Assembly: GCF_004134945.1 (NCBI RefSeq)
Contig: NZ_SBAP01000003.1
Span: forward strand, 1 to 64,000
Reading direction: 5' to 3'
Source of the DNA: Fusobacterium_C necrophorum_A
Lineage (GTDB): Bacteria > Fusobacteriota > Fusobacteriia > Fusobacteriales > Fusobacteriaceae
Length of the DNA: 64,000 nucleotides
A program made the position numbers and the translations under genes. The first letter of the stretch is position 1. Every line of letters begins with the position of its first letter. This document shows positions 43,309 to 51,138 of the stretch, one piece after another. The notes beneath the pieces were generated by a model. That model was given only the letters and a program-made list of their open reading frames with translations. It searched no databases and had not been told where the DNA came from.

Positions 43309-44247
43309 ATGCTTAAAATTGGAAATATTGAAATTAAAGTTCCTATTTTTCAAGGAGGAATGGCAATAGGGGTGTCTATGGCCGAGCTGGCGGCAGCAGT
43401 AAGTAATGAAGGCGGAGTAGGAGTGATTGCAGGAACAGGATTAAAAAAAGAAGAATTAAAGCAAGAAATACAGAAAGCAAAAGAGAAATTGGTAGGAGCG
43501 GGTAAAGTACTGGGTGTCAACATCATGGTTGCCACTACAAATTTTATGGAATTGGTGGATGCTGCCATTGAAAGCGGTGTAGAATTTATTATTTTTGGAG
43601 CCGGTTTTTCAAGAGATATTTTTGACTATGTAAAAGGAACGGGGACACAGGCAATTCCTATTGTGTCCTCTCTAAAATTGGCAAAAATTTCTGAAAAACT
43701 GGGAGCTCCTGCCGTGATTGTAGAGGGAGGAAATGCCGGAGGACATTTAGGAAGTGAATTGGATTCTTGGGATATTGTTCCGGAAGTAGTAGAAAATATT
43801 CATATTCCTGTGATTGGAGCCGGTGGAGTGATAACTCCCGAGGACGGAAAAAGAATGTTGTCTTTAGGAGCCAAAGGAATTCAAATGGGAAGTCGCTTCG
43901 TAGCTTCTAAAGAATGTGGAGTGAGTCAGGTCTTTAAAGAGATGTATAAAAAAGTAAAACAGGGAGAAATTGTAAAAATTATGAGTTCTGCGGGATTACC
44001 GGCAAATGCCATTGTCAGTCCATATGTAAAAAAAGTGTTGGATGAGGTAACGGAATTCCCGAAAAACTGTTTTGCCTGCTTAAAAAAATGTACTCATAAG
44101 TTTTGTGTCAATGAAAGATTGCAAATGGCACATCATGGAAACTATGAAGAAGGAATTTTCTTTGCGGGAAGAGACGCATGGAAAATTACGGAAATTTTAT
44201 CCGTCAAGGAAATTATGGAAAAATTCCGAACTTTATTTCAGGAATGA
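43309..44247 (+). CDS. Nitronate monooxygenase-like FMN protein with C-terminal Cys cluster
   Basis: A 312-residue TIM-barrel flavoprotein of the NMO/FabK-like family. It carries PIFQGGMAIGVSMAELAAAVS, IVEGGNAGGHLG with the family His, and GAGGVITPEDGKRMLSLGAKGIQMGSRF for FMN phosphate. Unlike classical NMOs it has four Cys near its end (C254, C257, C261, C266). Homologues of this kind occur in anaerobes, where an enoyl reductase role is an alternative to nitronate oxidation. AAGGAGG precedes the ATG. It stands alone. Confidence 0.85.
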   Translation: MLKIGNIEIKVPIFQGGMAIGVSMAELAAAVSNEGGVGVIAGTGLKKEELKQEIQKAKEKLVGAGKVLGVNIMVATTNFMELVDAAIESGVEFIIFGAGFSRDIFDYVKGTGTQAIPIVSSLKLAKISEKLGAPAVIVEGGNAGGHLGSELDSWDIVPEVVENIHIPVIGAGGVITPEDGKRMLSLGAKGIQMGSRFVASKECGVSQVFKEMYKKVKQGEIVKIMSSAGLPANAIVSPYVKKVLDEVTEFPKNCFACLKKCTHKFCVNERLQMAHHGNYEEGIFFAGRDAWKITEILSVKEIMEKFRTLFQE

Positions 44248-44350
44248 AAATCATTATCAAAGTAGATAGAATGGAATGCAAATTAAATGCAATCAAAAAT
44301 ACAGCCAAAACATAATTCATTTTTTAGATGATAAAAATGAAAAAATAAGA

Positions 44351-44356
44351 TATAAT
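44351..44356 (+). promoter_or_regulatory. Probable -10 element of the hydrolase gene
   Basis: TATAAT lies 35 bases before the start at 44391. The -35 is not clear in the AT-rich gap. Confidence 0.4.
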
Positions 44357-44390
44357 ATAACATATGTTTTCAAAAAGGAGAGTGCAAAGT

Positions 44391-45194
44391 ATGAAATTCA
44401 GTTTTGAAGAGAAAGGACAAGGGAAAACCATTGTTTTGGTTCATTCTTATCTGTGGGATAGAGAAATGTGGAGAGAACAAATCGATTTGCTGTCCGAACA
44501 ATATAGATGTATTGCAATTGATTTACCGAGCCATGGAAGCTGTTTGAGAAAATTACCTAAAAATTATTGCTTAGAGGATTTGGCAAAGGAACTGATTGCA
44601 TTTTTAGAAGAAAAGGGAATTGAAAAATACCATTATATCGGCTTATCTGTAGGAGGAATGTTGATTCCATATCTATATGAAAATGATAAAGACAAAATTG
44701 AAAGTTTTGTAATGATGGATAGCTATGTGGGAGCGGAAGGGGAAGAGAAAAAAGCTCTTTATTTTCATCTATTGGACAGTATTGAAATGATGAAGAGAAT
44801 TCCGACGGCTATGGCAGAACAGATTGCAAAGATGTTCTTTGCGGAAAAAAGAAAAAATTCTTCCAATCCCGACTATGTAAAATTTATCAATAGGTTGCAG
44901 GGATTTTCTGAGGAGCAATTGGAAGATATTGTGATTTTGGGAAGAGCTATTTTCGGGCGGGAAGAGAAAAGAGAAAGCTTGAAAAATATTACTGTTCCGA
45001 CTACAATCATCGTCGGAGAAGAGGATGAACCGAGACCTCCATACGAAGCGGAAGAAATGTCTCATCTCTTTCCCAATGCCAAATGTATTATCGTTCCGAA
45101 GGCAGGGCATATTTCCAATCGGGATCAGGCAGAATTCATAAATGAAATTTTCCGAAACTTATTTTTATCCTCTGCCCGATATACAAAAGTCTAA
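44391..45194 (+). CDS. Alpha/beta hydrolase
   Basis: A 267-residue hydrolase with the alpha/beta fold: strand-turn IVLVHSYLWDREMW, catalytic Ser in the elbow GLSVGGM, an acidic residue in VGEEDEP, and the His in PKAGHISNRDQAEF. The triad is complete. It is close in style to small esterases and 3-oxoadipate enol-lactonase-like enzymes, but the substrate is unknown. AAGGAGAG lies 9 bases before the ATG at 44391. The next gene starts 72 bases later on the same strand. Confidence 0.88.
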   Translation: MKFSFEEKGQGKTIVLVHSYLWDREMWREQIDLLSEQYRCIAIDLPSHGSCLRKLPKNYCLEDLAKELIAFLEEKGIEKYHYIGLSVGGMLIPYLYENDKDKIESFVMMDSYVGAEGEEKKALYFHLLDSIEMMKRIPTAMAEQIAKMFFAEKRKNSSNPDYVKFINRLQGFSEEQLEDIVILGRAIFGREEKRESLKNITVPTTIIVGEEDEPRPPYEAEEMSHLFPNAKCIIVPKAGHISNRDQAEFINEIFRNLFLSSARYTKV

Positions 45195-45265
45195 ATTCAC
45201 ATTTTGGAATTTTCTTGAAAAACAGAAAGATTCGGTTTATAATAAGAAGAAAAAGGAGGAGGACT

Positions 45266-45778
45266 ATGAAAAAACAGTTATATTTGGGAATTTCTTTTCT
45301 TGTTCTTTCCGGATCCCTATTTGCCATTGACGGAGTGATAAAATTCGGATTTGCAAGTAATGCGGGAGCATACAACAGTAGAAGTAAAAGTTTTGAAAAT
45401 TATGCACCAAATTTGGCAGCGGAAATTCGTCAAGGTTTTGTCTTAGGAGAAGTAGGAGCAGGAATTGCATATAATGGAAAAGTTGGAAATACAGGTATAG
45501 CCACAGTTCCTGTCTATGCTCTTTTAAAATGGAATGTCTTGCCTGTTTTACCAATCAAGCCATATATCGTTGGAAAAGTTGGGAGAATTTTAAAGACAAA
45601 TGAAGATGTCAGAAGCTCTGATCCCTCCGGAAGAGGATATTATGCTGTGGGAGCAGGAATTGAAATTATGAATTTGGAAGTAGAAGCAAACTACTCCGCT
45701 ACAAAAATCCGCCATGACCACAGAGGAAAAGATTGGTTAAATCAAGTTTCTCTGGGAGTGGGATACAAGTTATTTTAA
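45266..45778 (+). CDS. Small outer-membrane beta-barrel protein
   Basis: A 170-residue exported protein: signal peptide MKKQLYLGISFLVLSGSLFA, then alternating hydrophobic strands (GFVLGEVGAGIAYNGKVG, LNQVSLGVGYKLF) and a C-terminal Phe. The length suits an 8-stranded barrel of the OmpA/OmpW size class. GGAGGAGG lies 5 bases before the ATG at 45266. Possible roles are adhesion or small-molecule passage; none can be assigned. It is followed by a terminator. Confidence 0.8.
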   Translation: MKKQLYLGISFLVLSGSLFAIDGVIKFGFASNAGAYNSRSKSFENYAPNLAAEIRQGFVLGEVGAGIAYNGKVGNTGIATVPVYALLKWNVLPVLPIKPYIVGKVGRILKTNEDVRSSDPSGRGYYAVGAGIEIMNLEVEANYSATKIRHDHRGKDWLNQVSLGVGYKLF

Positions 45779-45794
45779 CATGCTAAAAAATTGG

Positions 45795-45822
45795 AGTGGT
45801 TCCTTTGAGAGCCACTTATTTT
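45795..45822 (+). terminator. Terminator after the outer-membrane barrel gene
   Basis: AGTGGTTC and GAGCCACT pair (8 bp, one G-T pair) around a 6-base loop, followed by TTATTTTTTT. Confidence 0.85.
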
Positions 45823-45892
45823 TTTGTAAAAATGTTATGGACAAAAGATAGAAAAATAGGTACAATATTAAGAATAAGGGGGGATGACATCT

Positions 45893-46777
45893 ATGCTAAA
45901 AAATTACAAAGAAGTGCAAAAGGTGTTACTCATTATTTTAGTATTAAATATATTGGTAGCAGGGGTTAAAACAGTATTGGGATATTTGATTCACAGCAGT
46001 AGCATGTTGGCGGACGGGATTCATTCTTTTTCAGACGGAGCCTCCAATGTTGTTGGACTTTTAGGAATACAATTATCCAAAAAACCCGAAGATACACAAC
46101 ATCCTTATGGTCATGAGAAAATAGAGATGTTGTCCAGTTTATGTATCGGTCTGTTATTATTCTTCTTAGGTGTTCAAGTGTTTTTGGAGGGAATACGTTC
46201 CTTTCAAAATCCGAAAGCCCCTGTCATTACCACAGAAAGTATGCTGTTATTGGCTGTCACTCTTCTGATAAACATCGCCGTGAGCTATTTTGAGGCAAAA
46301 AAAGGAAAGCAGCTGAAGAGTACCATTTTAGTGTCTGACGCCATGCATACAAAAAGTGATATTTATGTATCTTTTGGAGTTTTTTTCTCTTTATTTGCCA
46401 TTAAAATGGGACTTCCTGCTTATGTTGATACCTTGATGTCCTGTCTTGTATCTTTTTTCATTTTACATGCAGCTTGGGAAATTTTAAGAGATAATGTTGG
46501 AATTTTATTGGATAGCAAGGTCTTGGAAGAAGCCAGAATTCGAAAAGTGATTTTAAGTCATCCGGAAATTAAAGGAGTGCATAAGATAAGAACCAGAGGA
46601 ACCTTAGCTCATGTCTATATGGATTTACATATCTTAGTCGAGAAAGATATGACAGTGGAAGTTGCCCATAAGTTATCTCACTCTTTGGAGGAAGAGTTAC
46701 AAAAAGAATTCCAGGTGGAAATTCAGGTTTTGATTCATGTAGAACCATATCGGGAAGTTTGTTATTTGAAAAAATAA
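45893..46777 (+). CDS. Cation diffusion facilitator (CDF) metal exporter
   Basis: A 294-residue CDF transporter exporting Zn2+, Mn2+, Fe2+ or a similar ion by proton exchange. The helix 2 metal site is ADGIHSFSDGASN, the HPYGHEKIE loop and SDAMHTKSDIYVS in helix 5 complete it, and the C-terminal cytoplasmic metal-sensing domain (residues 215-294) is present. Its start is taken as the ATG at 45893, 9 bases after a run of six G's that serves as ribosome site; the ATG at 45884 is too close to the G-run. Metal choice is not clear. Confidence 0.92.
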   Translation: MLKNYKEVQKVLLIILVLNILVAGVKTVLGYLIHSSSMLADGIHSFSDGASNVVGLLGIQLSKKPEDTQHPYGHEKIEMLSSLCIGLLLFFLGVQVFLEGIRSFQNPKAPVITTESMLLLAVTLLINIAVSYFEAKKGKQLKSTILVSDAMHTKSDIYVSFGVFFSLFAIKMGLPAYVDTLMSCLVSFFILHAAWEILRDNVGILLDSKVLEEARIRKVILSHPEIKGVHKIRTRGTLAHVYMDLHILVEKDMTVEVAHKLSHSLEEELQKEFQVEIQVLIHVEPYREVCYLKK

Positions 46778-46804
46778 AAGAAGTATGAGAGGAGGAATTT
46801 GTAA

Positions 46805-47104
46805 ATGGAAATTGAAATGACAAAAGAAGTAAAAGAATATTTGGAGCGAAAAAGTGCTGATGGGATTTTATTGGAATATATGCCCCCTTGCTCCATGTGC
46901 AACGGTTCTACTTTTCATGTAGTTGCCCATATAGTAAAAATTCGGGATCAGAATAAAATAAAAGACTTTGTAAATCGCATACAGGTCAATGGTGTGGAAA
47001 TTTTAATTCCCAAAGAAATAGAACATATGAAAAAATTAAAATTGGAATTTAAAAAAGCATTACTTTCCAAAAATGGAAGTATTAAAGTGACATATTACGA
47101 ATAA
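46805..47104 (+). CDS. Small CxxC protein, possibly HesB-like/CC-Se family
   Basis: A 99-residue soluble protein opening with MEIEMTKEVKEYLERKSADG, as in small HesB-like and CC/Se-motif proteins, followed by a PPCSMC motif (Cys29, Cys32). Later parts (KDFVNRIQVNGVEILIPKEIE) are beta-rich. A metal or redox role is plausible but not shown; the family match is by eye only. AGGAGG lies 10 bases before the ATG. It follows the CDF exporter by 27 bases, which suggests joint transcription. Confidence 0.6.
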   Translation: MEIEMTKEVKEYLERKSADGILLEYMPPCSMCNGSTFHVVAHIVKIRDQNKIKDFVNRIQVNGVEILIPKEIEHMKKLKLEFKKALLSKNGSIKVTYYE

Positions 47105-47131
47105 AGACTTTCACAAAAATTGTCTTTTTTG
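47104..47131 (+). terminator. Weak terminator
   Basis: AAAGAC and GTCTTT pair across a 13-base loop and are followed by TTTT. Stem strength is low, so read-through into the MATE gene and the repair operon is likely. Confidence 0.45.
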
Positions 47132-47165
47132 TTGAGAAAATAAGATTGCAGTATGGGGTGAGAAG

Positions 47166-48503
47166 GTGAAACAAACAAAAAAGCAAAAACAACTGATATT
47201 GGAAGTTTTCAAAATAACGATACCGGCAATCATGGATTTATTGGCTCAAACCTTATTAGCCTTTTTTGACATGCTTATGGTAGCCAGTTTAGGGGCTTCC
47301 GCTGTAAGTGCAGTCGGTTTGGGACATGCTCCGATCATTGCCATTGTTCCTGCCTTTATGGCGGTCGGAATGGGAACCACTTCGTTGGTAAGTAGAGCCT
47401 ATGGAGCCAATAATGTCAAAGAGGGAAAGATGGCGGTGATACAAAGTCTATTGCTTTGTATCCCTATCGCTCTTGTCATTACAGCCGTTATGCTATGGAA
47501 TATGGAATGGATTCTACAGCACGTAGGAAGAGCGGATGACTTGGATTTTGCAGCTGCAAAACAATATTATAGTATATCCGTCATCGGTTTATTTTTTATT
47601 TGTTTCAATGTCATATACTTTGCCACCTATCGTGCTATCGGAAAAACAAAGGTTCCCATGCTGATCAATATCATTGGAATTTTTATGAATATTTTCTTCA
47701 ACTGGATTTTCATTTTTGTGTTAAAACAGGGAGTATTAGGAGCGGCTATTGCCACCCTTCTATCCAAAATATTCTCTTTCAGCTGTTTCAGCTACTTTAC
47801 TTTTTTTAGTAAAAAGTATTGGATTTCTTTAAGCTTTCAGGATTTTTCCTGGAATAACGTCATGGCAACAAGAATCTTAAAAATTGGAATTCCGGCAGCA
47901 GCGGAGCAATTGCTATTACGTTTTGGGATGTTATTTTTTGAAATGATGATTATTTCTCTGGGAAATATCTCTTATGCAGCTCATAAAATTGCTTCCAATG
48001 CGGAAGCATTTTCTTATAATTTGGGATATGGCTTTTCCGTTGCGGCAGCAGCATTGGTAGGACAACAACTGGGAAAAAATGCGAGAAAAGAAGCGGAATA
48101 TAATGCAAAAGTATGTACTTTCATGTCTTTATTGGTCATGTCCGCTTTTGCTCTCCTTTTTTTCAGTATTCCTCATTTGATTATTTCTCTTTTTACGAAA
48201 GAGAGAGAACTGCAAAATTTATCCGCTTCCGCCTTGCGAATTGTTTCCCTATGTCAACCTTTCCTCGCAGTTTCTATGGTCTTGGCAGGTGCCTTGCGAG
48301 GGGCAGGAGCGACCAGAACGGTATTAATCATTACAGTGTTAGGAATTTTCGGAGTTCGACTTCCTTTGACCTACCTATTTCTCAATGTTTGGAAAACAGG
48401 TTTACTGGGAGCTTGGTGGATTATGACAATTGATTTAGCTTTCCGAAGTGCGGCCACCTATTATGCATTTAAAAAAGGAAAGTGGAAATATGTAAAGGTG
48501 TGA
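47166..48503 (+). CDS. MATE-family efflux transporter (NorM-like)
   Basis: A 445-residue, 12-helix MATE protein. ITIPAIMDLLAQTLLAFFDMLMVASLGASAVSAVGLG and the matching second-half IGIPAAAEQLLLRFGMLFFEMMIISLG show the internal duplication. GMGTTSLVSRAYGANN and AAAALVGQQLGKNARKEAE are the family signatures. The GTG start follows GGGTGAG. It ends 7 bases before addB, so it may be the first gene of the repair operon. It differs clearly from the MATE protein at 35608. Confidence 0.9.
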   Translation: MKQTKKQKQLILEVFKITIPAIMDLLAQTLLAFFDMLMVASLGASAVSAVGLGHAPIIAIVPAFMAVGMGTTSLVSRAYGANNVKEGKMAVIQSLLLCIPIALVITAVMLWNMEWILQHVGRADDLDFAAAKQYYSISVIGLFFICFNVIYFATYRAIGKTKVPMLINIIGIFMNIFFNWIFIFVLKQGVLGAAIATLLSKIFSFSCFSYFTFFSKKYWISLSFQDFSWNNVMATRILKIGIPAAAEQLLLRFGMLFFEMMIISLGNISYAAHKIASNAEAFSYNLGYGFSVAAAALVGQQLGKNARKEAEYNAKVCTFMSLLVMSAFALLFFSIPHLIISLFTKERELQNLSASALRIVSLCQPFLAVSMVLAGALRGAGATRTVLIITVLGIFGVRLPLTYLFLNVWKTGLLGAWWIMTIDLAFRSAATYYAFKKGKWKYVKV

Positions 48504-48510
48504 AAGAATT

Positions 48511-51138
48511 ATGAAGCAAAAGACTTTTCGTTATCTTTCTTATCAAGAGAATTTGGCAGAAAGACTCTTGGATTATCGAAAGGATTCCTATATTGTGGTA
48601 GAAAACAATCAAATCAAAAGTATTTTAATGAGTCAATATTATCATTTTCCCATTTTGGCAGAAAGACCGATTATTTTTTCTCTGGAAGAACTTTTTTCCT
48701 ATCTTTTTGTTTCTTCTCATGCCATATTAAAAGATGTCAAGAGGATCTTTTTTCTATACCGATGCCTGAGTAAGGAGATGAAAAATGCTTGGCAAATTCA
48801 AAGCTATTTTGATTTTGTAGACATTGCCAATGAATTTTTTATGTTATATGAGGAAATTCAAGGGAAAGAAGCAGAATTGGAAACCATGATTTCCGTTTGG
48901 CAAAAAGAAAAATACAATTTTTTCAAAGAGTTAAAAGAAAGATTGGAGAAGAAACAAGGCAAATATCTACTCAAGGAATTTGCTTGGACTAAAGAAAGAT
49001 ACTCTCCTCAGAACTTACATCATTTTTCCAAGATTGTATTTTTTGATATTCCCTCTTTCCCCAACCGTTGTAAAACTTTACTTCCATTGCTGCAAGAGGA
49101 TTTTGACTTGGAATTTGTCTTACAAGTTCCAAGAGAAGATTTCGAAGAAGAGAAATTGATGCTGCGACAAGTATCTCCTAAGCTCTGGGAGGGAGATTTT
49201 TTTTGCTATGAAGTGGGAAGTGAATGGGAAGAAGCTCTATATTTACTTGCAGAAAAAGAGAAAAAAGACTTTTTTGTCTATTCCTCTTCCCCTCATGAAA
49301 AACATTTTTCAAGTCTCTTTCCTCAAAGCTTTATCGACAGCTCTCGAAATTCTTTTAACAAGACAAAACTGTATCAGTTTATAGAGCTGCAACTGAATCT
49401 TCTTCGAGAAAAAGAAGTGGGGCAAAAAGATACCTTGCCTTTGGAAGCATTGCTATCCGCCGTTCAAAAGAGAGTTTGTCGGGAATATTACGGATTTTGG
49501 GAGGAAGATTTTATCCTGTTAAGAAAGCTCCTGAAAGAAGAATATCGATTGATTTCCATAAAACTTTTGCAAAATACCAATTACATTAAGATTATTGGAG
49601 AACATCCGAGCTTCTGTCAGAAAGTGAGTATTTTTTTAGAAGATTTATTTGCCATTGAAACTTGGAAAACAGGAAAGGACATCTATGATTACTTTGAACA
49701 ACACATAGAAATTCAAAAATGGAAAGAAGAAGAATATCCGGATGTTTTGGATGTCTTTTATGAAGTTCTGTCCAGATTGTATGCAAATCAGGGAAGTGCA
49801 GATTTTCCGTCCTATGAAAAGTATTTTGAAGGAAATCTCGGAAGAAATTTATATCAATTATTGTATAGAAGCCTAGATTCGATTTATTTAAAATCCGCTC
49901 AGAGTTTTTCCGAAGAAAAAATGGAAATTCGGGATTGGCATAATGTTATGTATGAGAAAAAAAAGGAAAAGGCGGCTGTTTTCTTAAATTTGGATGACAA
50001 GAGCTTACCGAAAATTACTAACTTTTCTCATTTTTTGACGGAACATCAAAAACAACAATTGGGTTGTCAAAGTAGAGAAGAAAGTACTTTGGTGGAAAAA
50101 TATCGTTTTTATCAGGCTCTATATTCTCAAAAAAGTTTGGTGTTTTTAGTGCAGAAATCCGAAGAAGATAATAAAACGGTAGCCTCTTTTGCCGAAGAAT
50201 TTTTACGAAATCAGGGAAAAACAATGGAAAAAAGTCCTTATTCCAAGGAGTTTTTTTTACAATCTTTGCGAGAAAGTTTTCAAGCAAAAAGCTCTTGGCA
50301 GGGGGAAGAAGAAACGGGTTATCAGGAATTGAAAAAGGAAAATCAAGAATTACTTGAAAAAGGAAGCTTCCACTTAGGAGCTTATGATTGGAGAAATCTG
50401 CAAGCTTGCACAAAATACTTTTATTTTTCAAAGGTTTTGCAAGAACCTTTCCGAACGGAAGCCTTATCTTTCGGGATCAGTCCGAAGCAATTGGGAATCA
50501 TATGTCATCGTTTTTTAGAAAAAATCGGGAAGACACAATGGAAGATCTTTTTAAAAGAGAAACATTTTGCCATTTCAGATGACACTTTAGTCGAATATTT
50601 AGAAGAAGAATTTCAAAGAGAAGCTCTGAGAATTCCGAGTTTTTTGAAGAATTATTTGGAAAAAATTGTATATCCTCGTATTCTCAAAAACACAAAAAGT
50701 TTTCTCCATACTATTGAGAAAAAGTATCATCAGGAAAACATTTCTCGTTTTCAAGGAGAAAAAGGAATTCAACGGGAGGGAATTTATTTCGGAGAAGATT
50801 TTACCGTTTCCTTTCAGGGAAGAGCGGATTTAATCATAGAAACGGATCAAAGAAAAGAAATTATCGATTACAAGACGGGAAAAACAATTGATGACCAATT
50901 GGATTTTTATGCTTTTTTGTTGTATGGAGAAGATAAGAACGTAGAAGGAAGATATTTTAATCTTTGGGATGGAATTTTTTCTTCCGCCAAGAAAAAAGAA
51001 GACCTTAGCTTCTCTTTTTTCGAAGAATATTTTGAGAACTTCGAGAGAGATGAATTCTACCATATTTCGGAAAAAAAATCTTTCTGTATCTATTGCCCTT
51101 ATCAAAAAATTTGTAGGCGAGAGGAGGAAGTATTATGA
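48511..51138 (+). CDS. addB: AddB-like nuclease subunit with Fe-S cluster
   Basis: An 875-residue subunit of AddAB/RexAB, which resects double-strand breaks for RecA. It lacks a Walker A motif, as AddB proteins of the RexB type can. The C-terminal PD-(D/E)XK nuclease is complete: GIICHRFLE, GRADLII, and IIDYKTGKT. The four Fe-S Cys are C in LQACTKYFYF and three in CIYCPYQKIC at the end. It overlaps the next gene by 4 bases. It is a little shorter than the 1150-residue B. subtilis AddB. Confidence 0.85.
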   Translation: MKQKTFRYLSYQENLAERLLDYRKDSYIVVENNQIKSILMSQYYHFPILAERPIIFSLEELFSYLFVSSHAILKDVKRIFFLYRCLSKEMKNAWQIQSYFDFVDIANEFFMLYEEIQGKEAELETMISVWQKEKYNFFKELKERLEKKQGKYLLKEFAWTKERYSPQNLHHFSKIVFFDIPSFPNRCKTLLPLLQEDFDLEFVLQVPREDFEEEKLMLRQVSPKLWEGDFFCYEVGSEWEEALYLLAEKEKKDFFVYSSSPHEKHFSSLFPQSFIDSSRNSFNKTKLYQFIELQLNLLREKEVGQKDTLPLEALLSAVQKRVCREYYGFWEEDFILLRKLLKEEYRLISIKLLQNTNYIKIIGEHPSFCQKVSIFLEDLFAIETWKTGKDIYDYFEQHIEIQKWKEEEYPDVLDVFYEVLSRLYANQGSADFPSYEKYFEGNLGRNLYQLLYRSLDSIYLKSAQSFSEEKMEIRDWHNVMYEKKKEKAAVFLNLDDKSLPKITNFSHFLTEHQKQQLGCQSREESTLVEKYRFYQALYSQKSLVFLVQKSEEDNKTVASFAEEFLRNQGKTMEKSPYSKEFFLQSLRESFQAKSSWQGEEETGYQELKKENQELLEKGSFHLGAYDWRNLQACTKYFYFSKVLQEPFRTEALSFGISPKQLGIICHRFLEKIGKTQWKIFLKEKHFAISDDTLVEYLEEEFQREALRIPSFLKNYLEKIVYPRILKNTKSFLHTIEKKYHQENISRFQGEKGIQREGIYFGEDFTVSFQGRADLIIETDQRKEIIDYKTGKTIDDQLDFYAFLLYGEDKNVEGRYFNLWDGIFSSAKKKEDLSFSFFEEYFENFERDEFYHISEKKSFCIYCPYQKICRREEEVL

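Noticed and set aside
45878..45883. The run of six G's before the CDF gene as a phase-variable tract
   Set aside because: It is short and acts as the ribosome site; slippage at six bases is not expected to be frequent.
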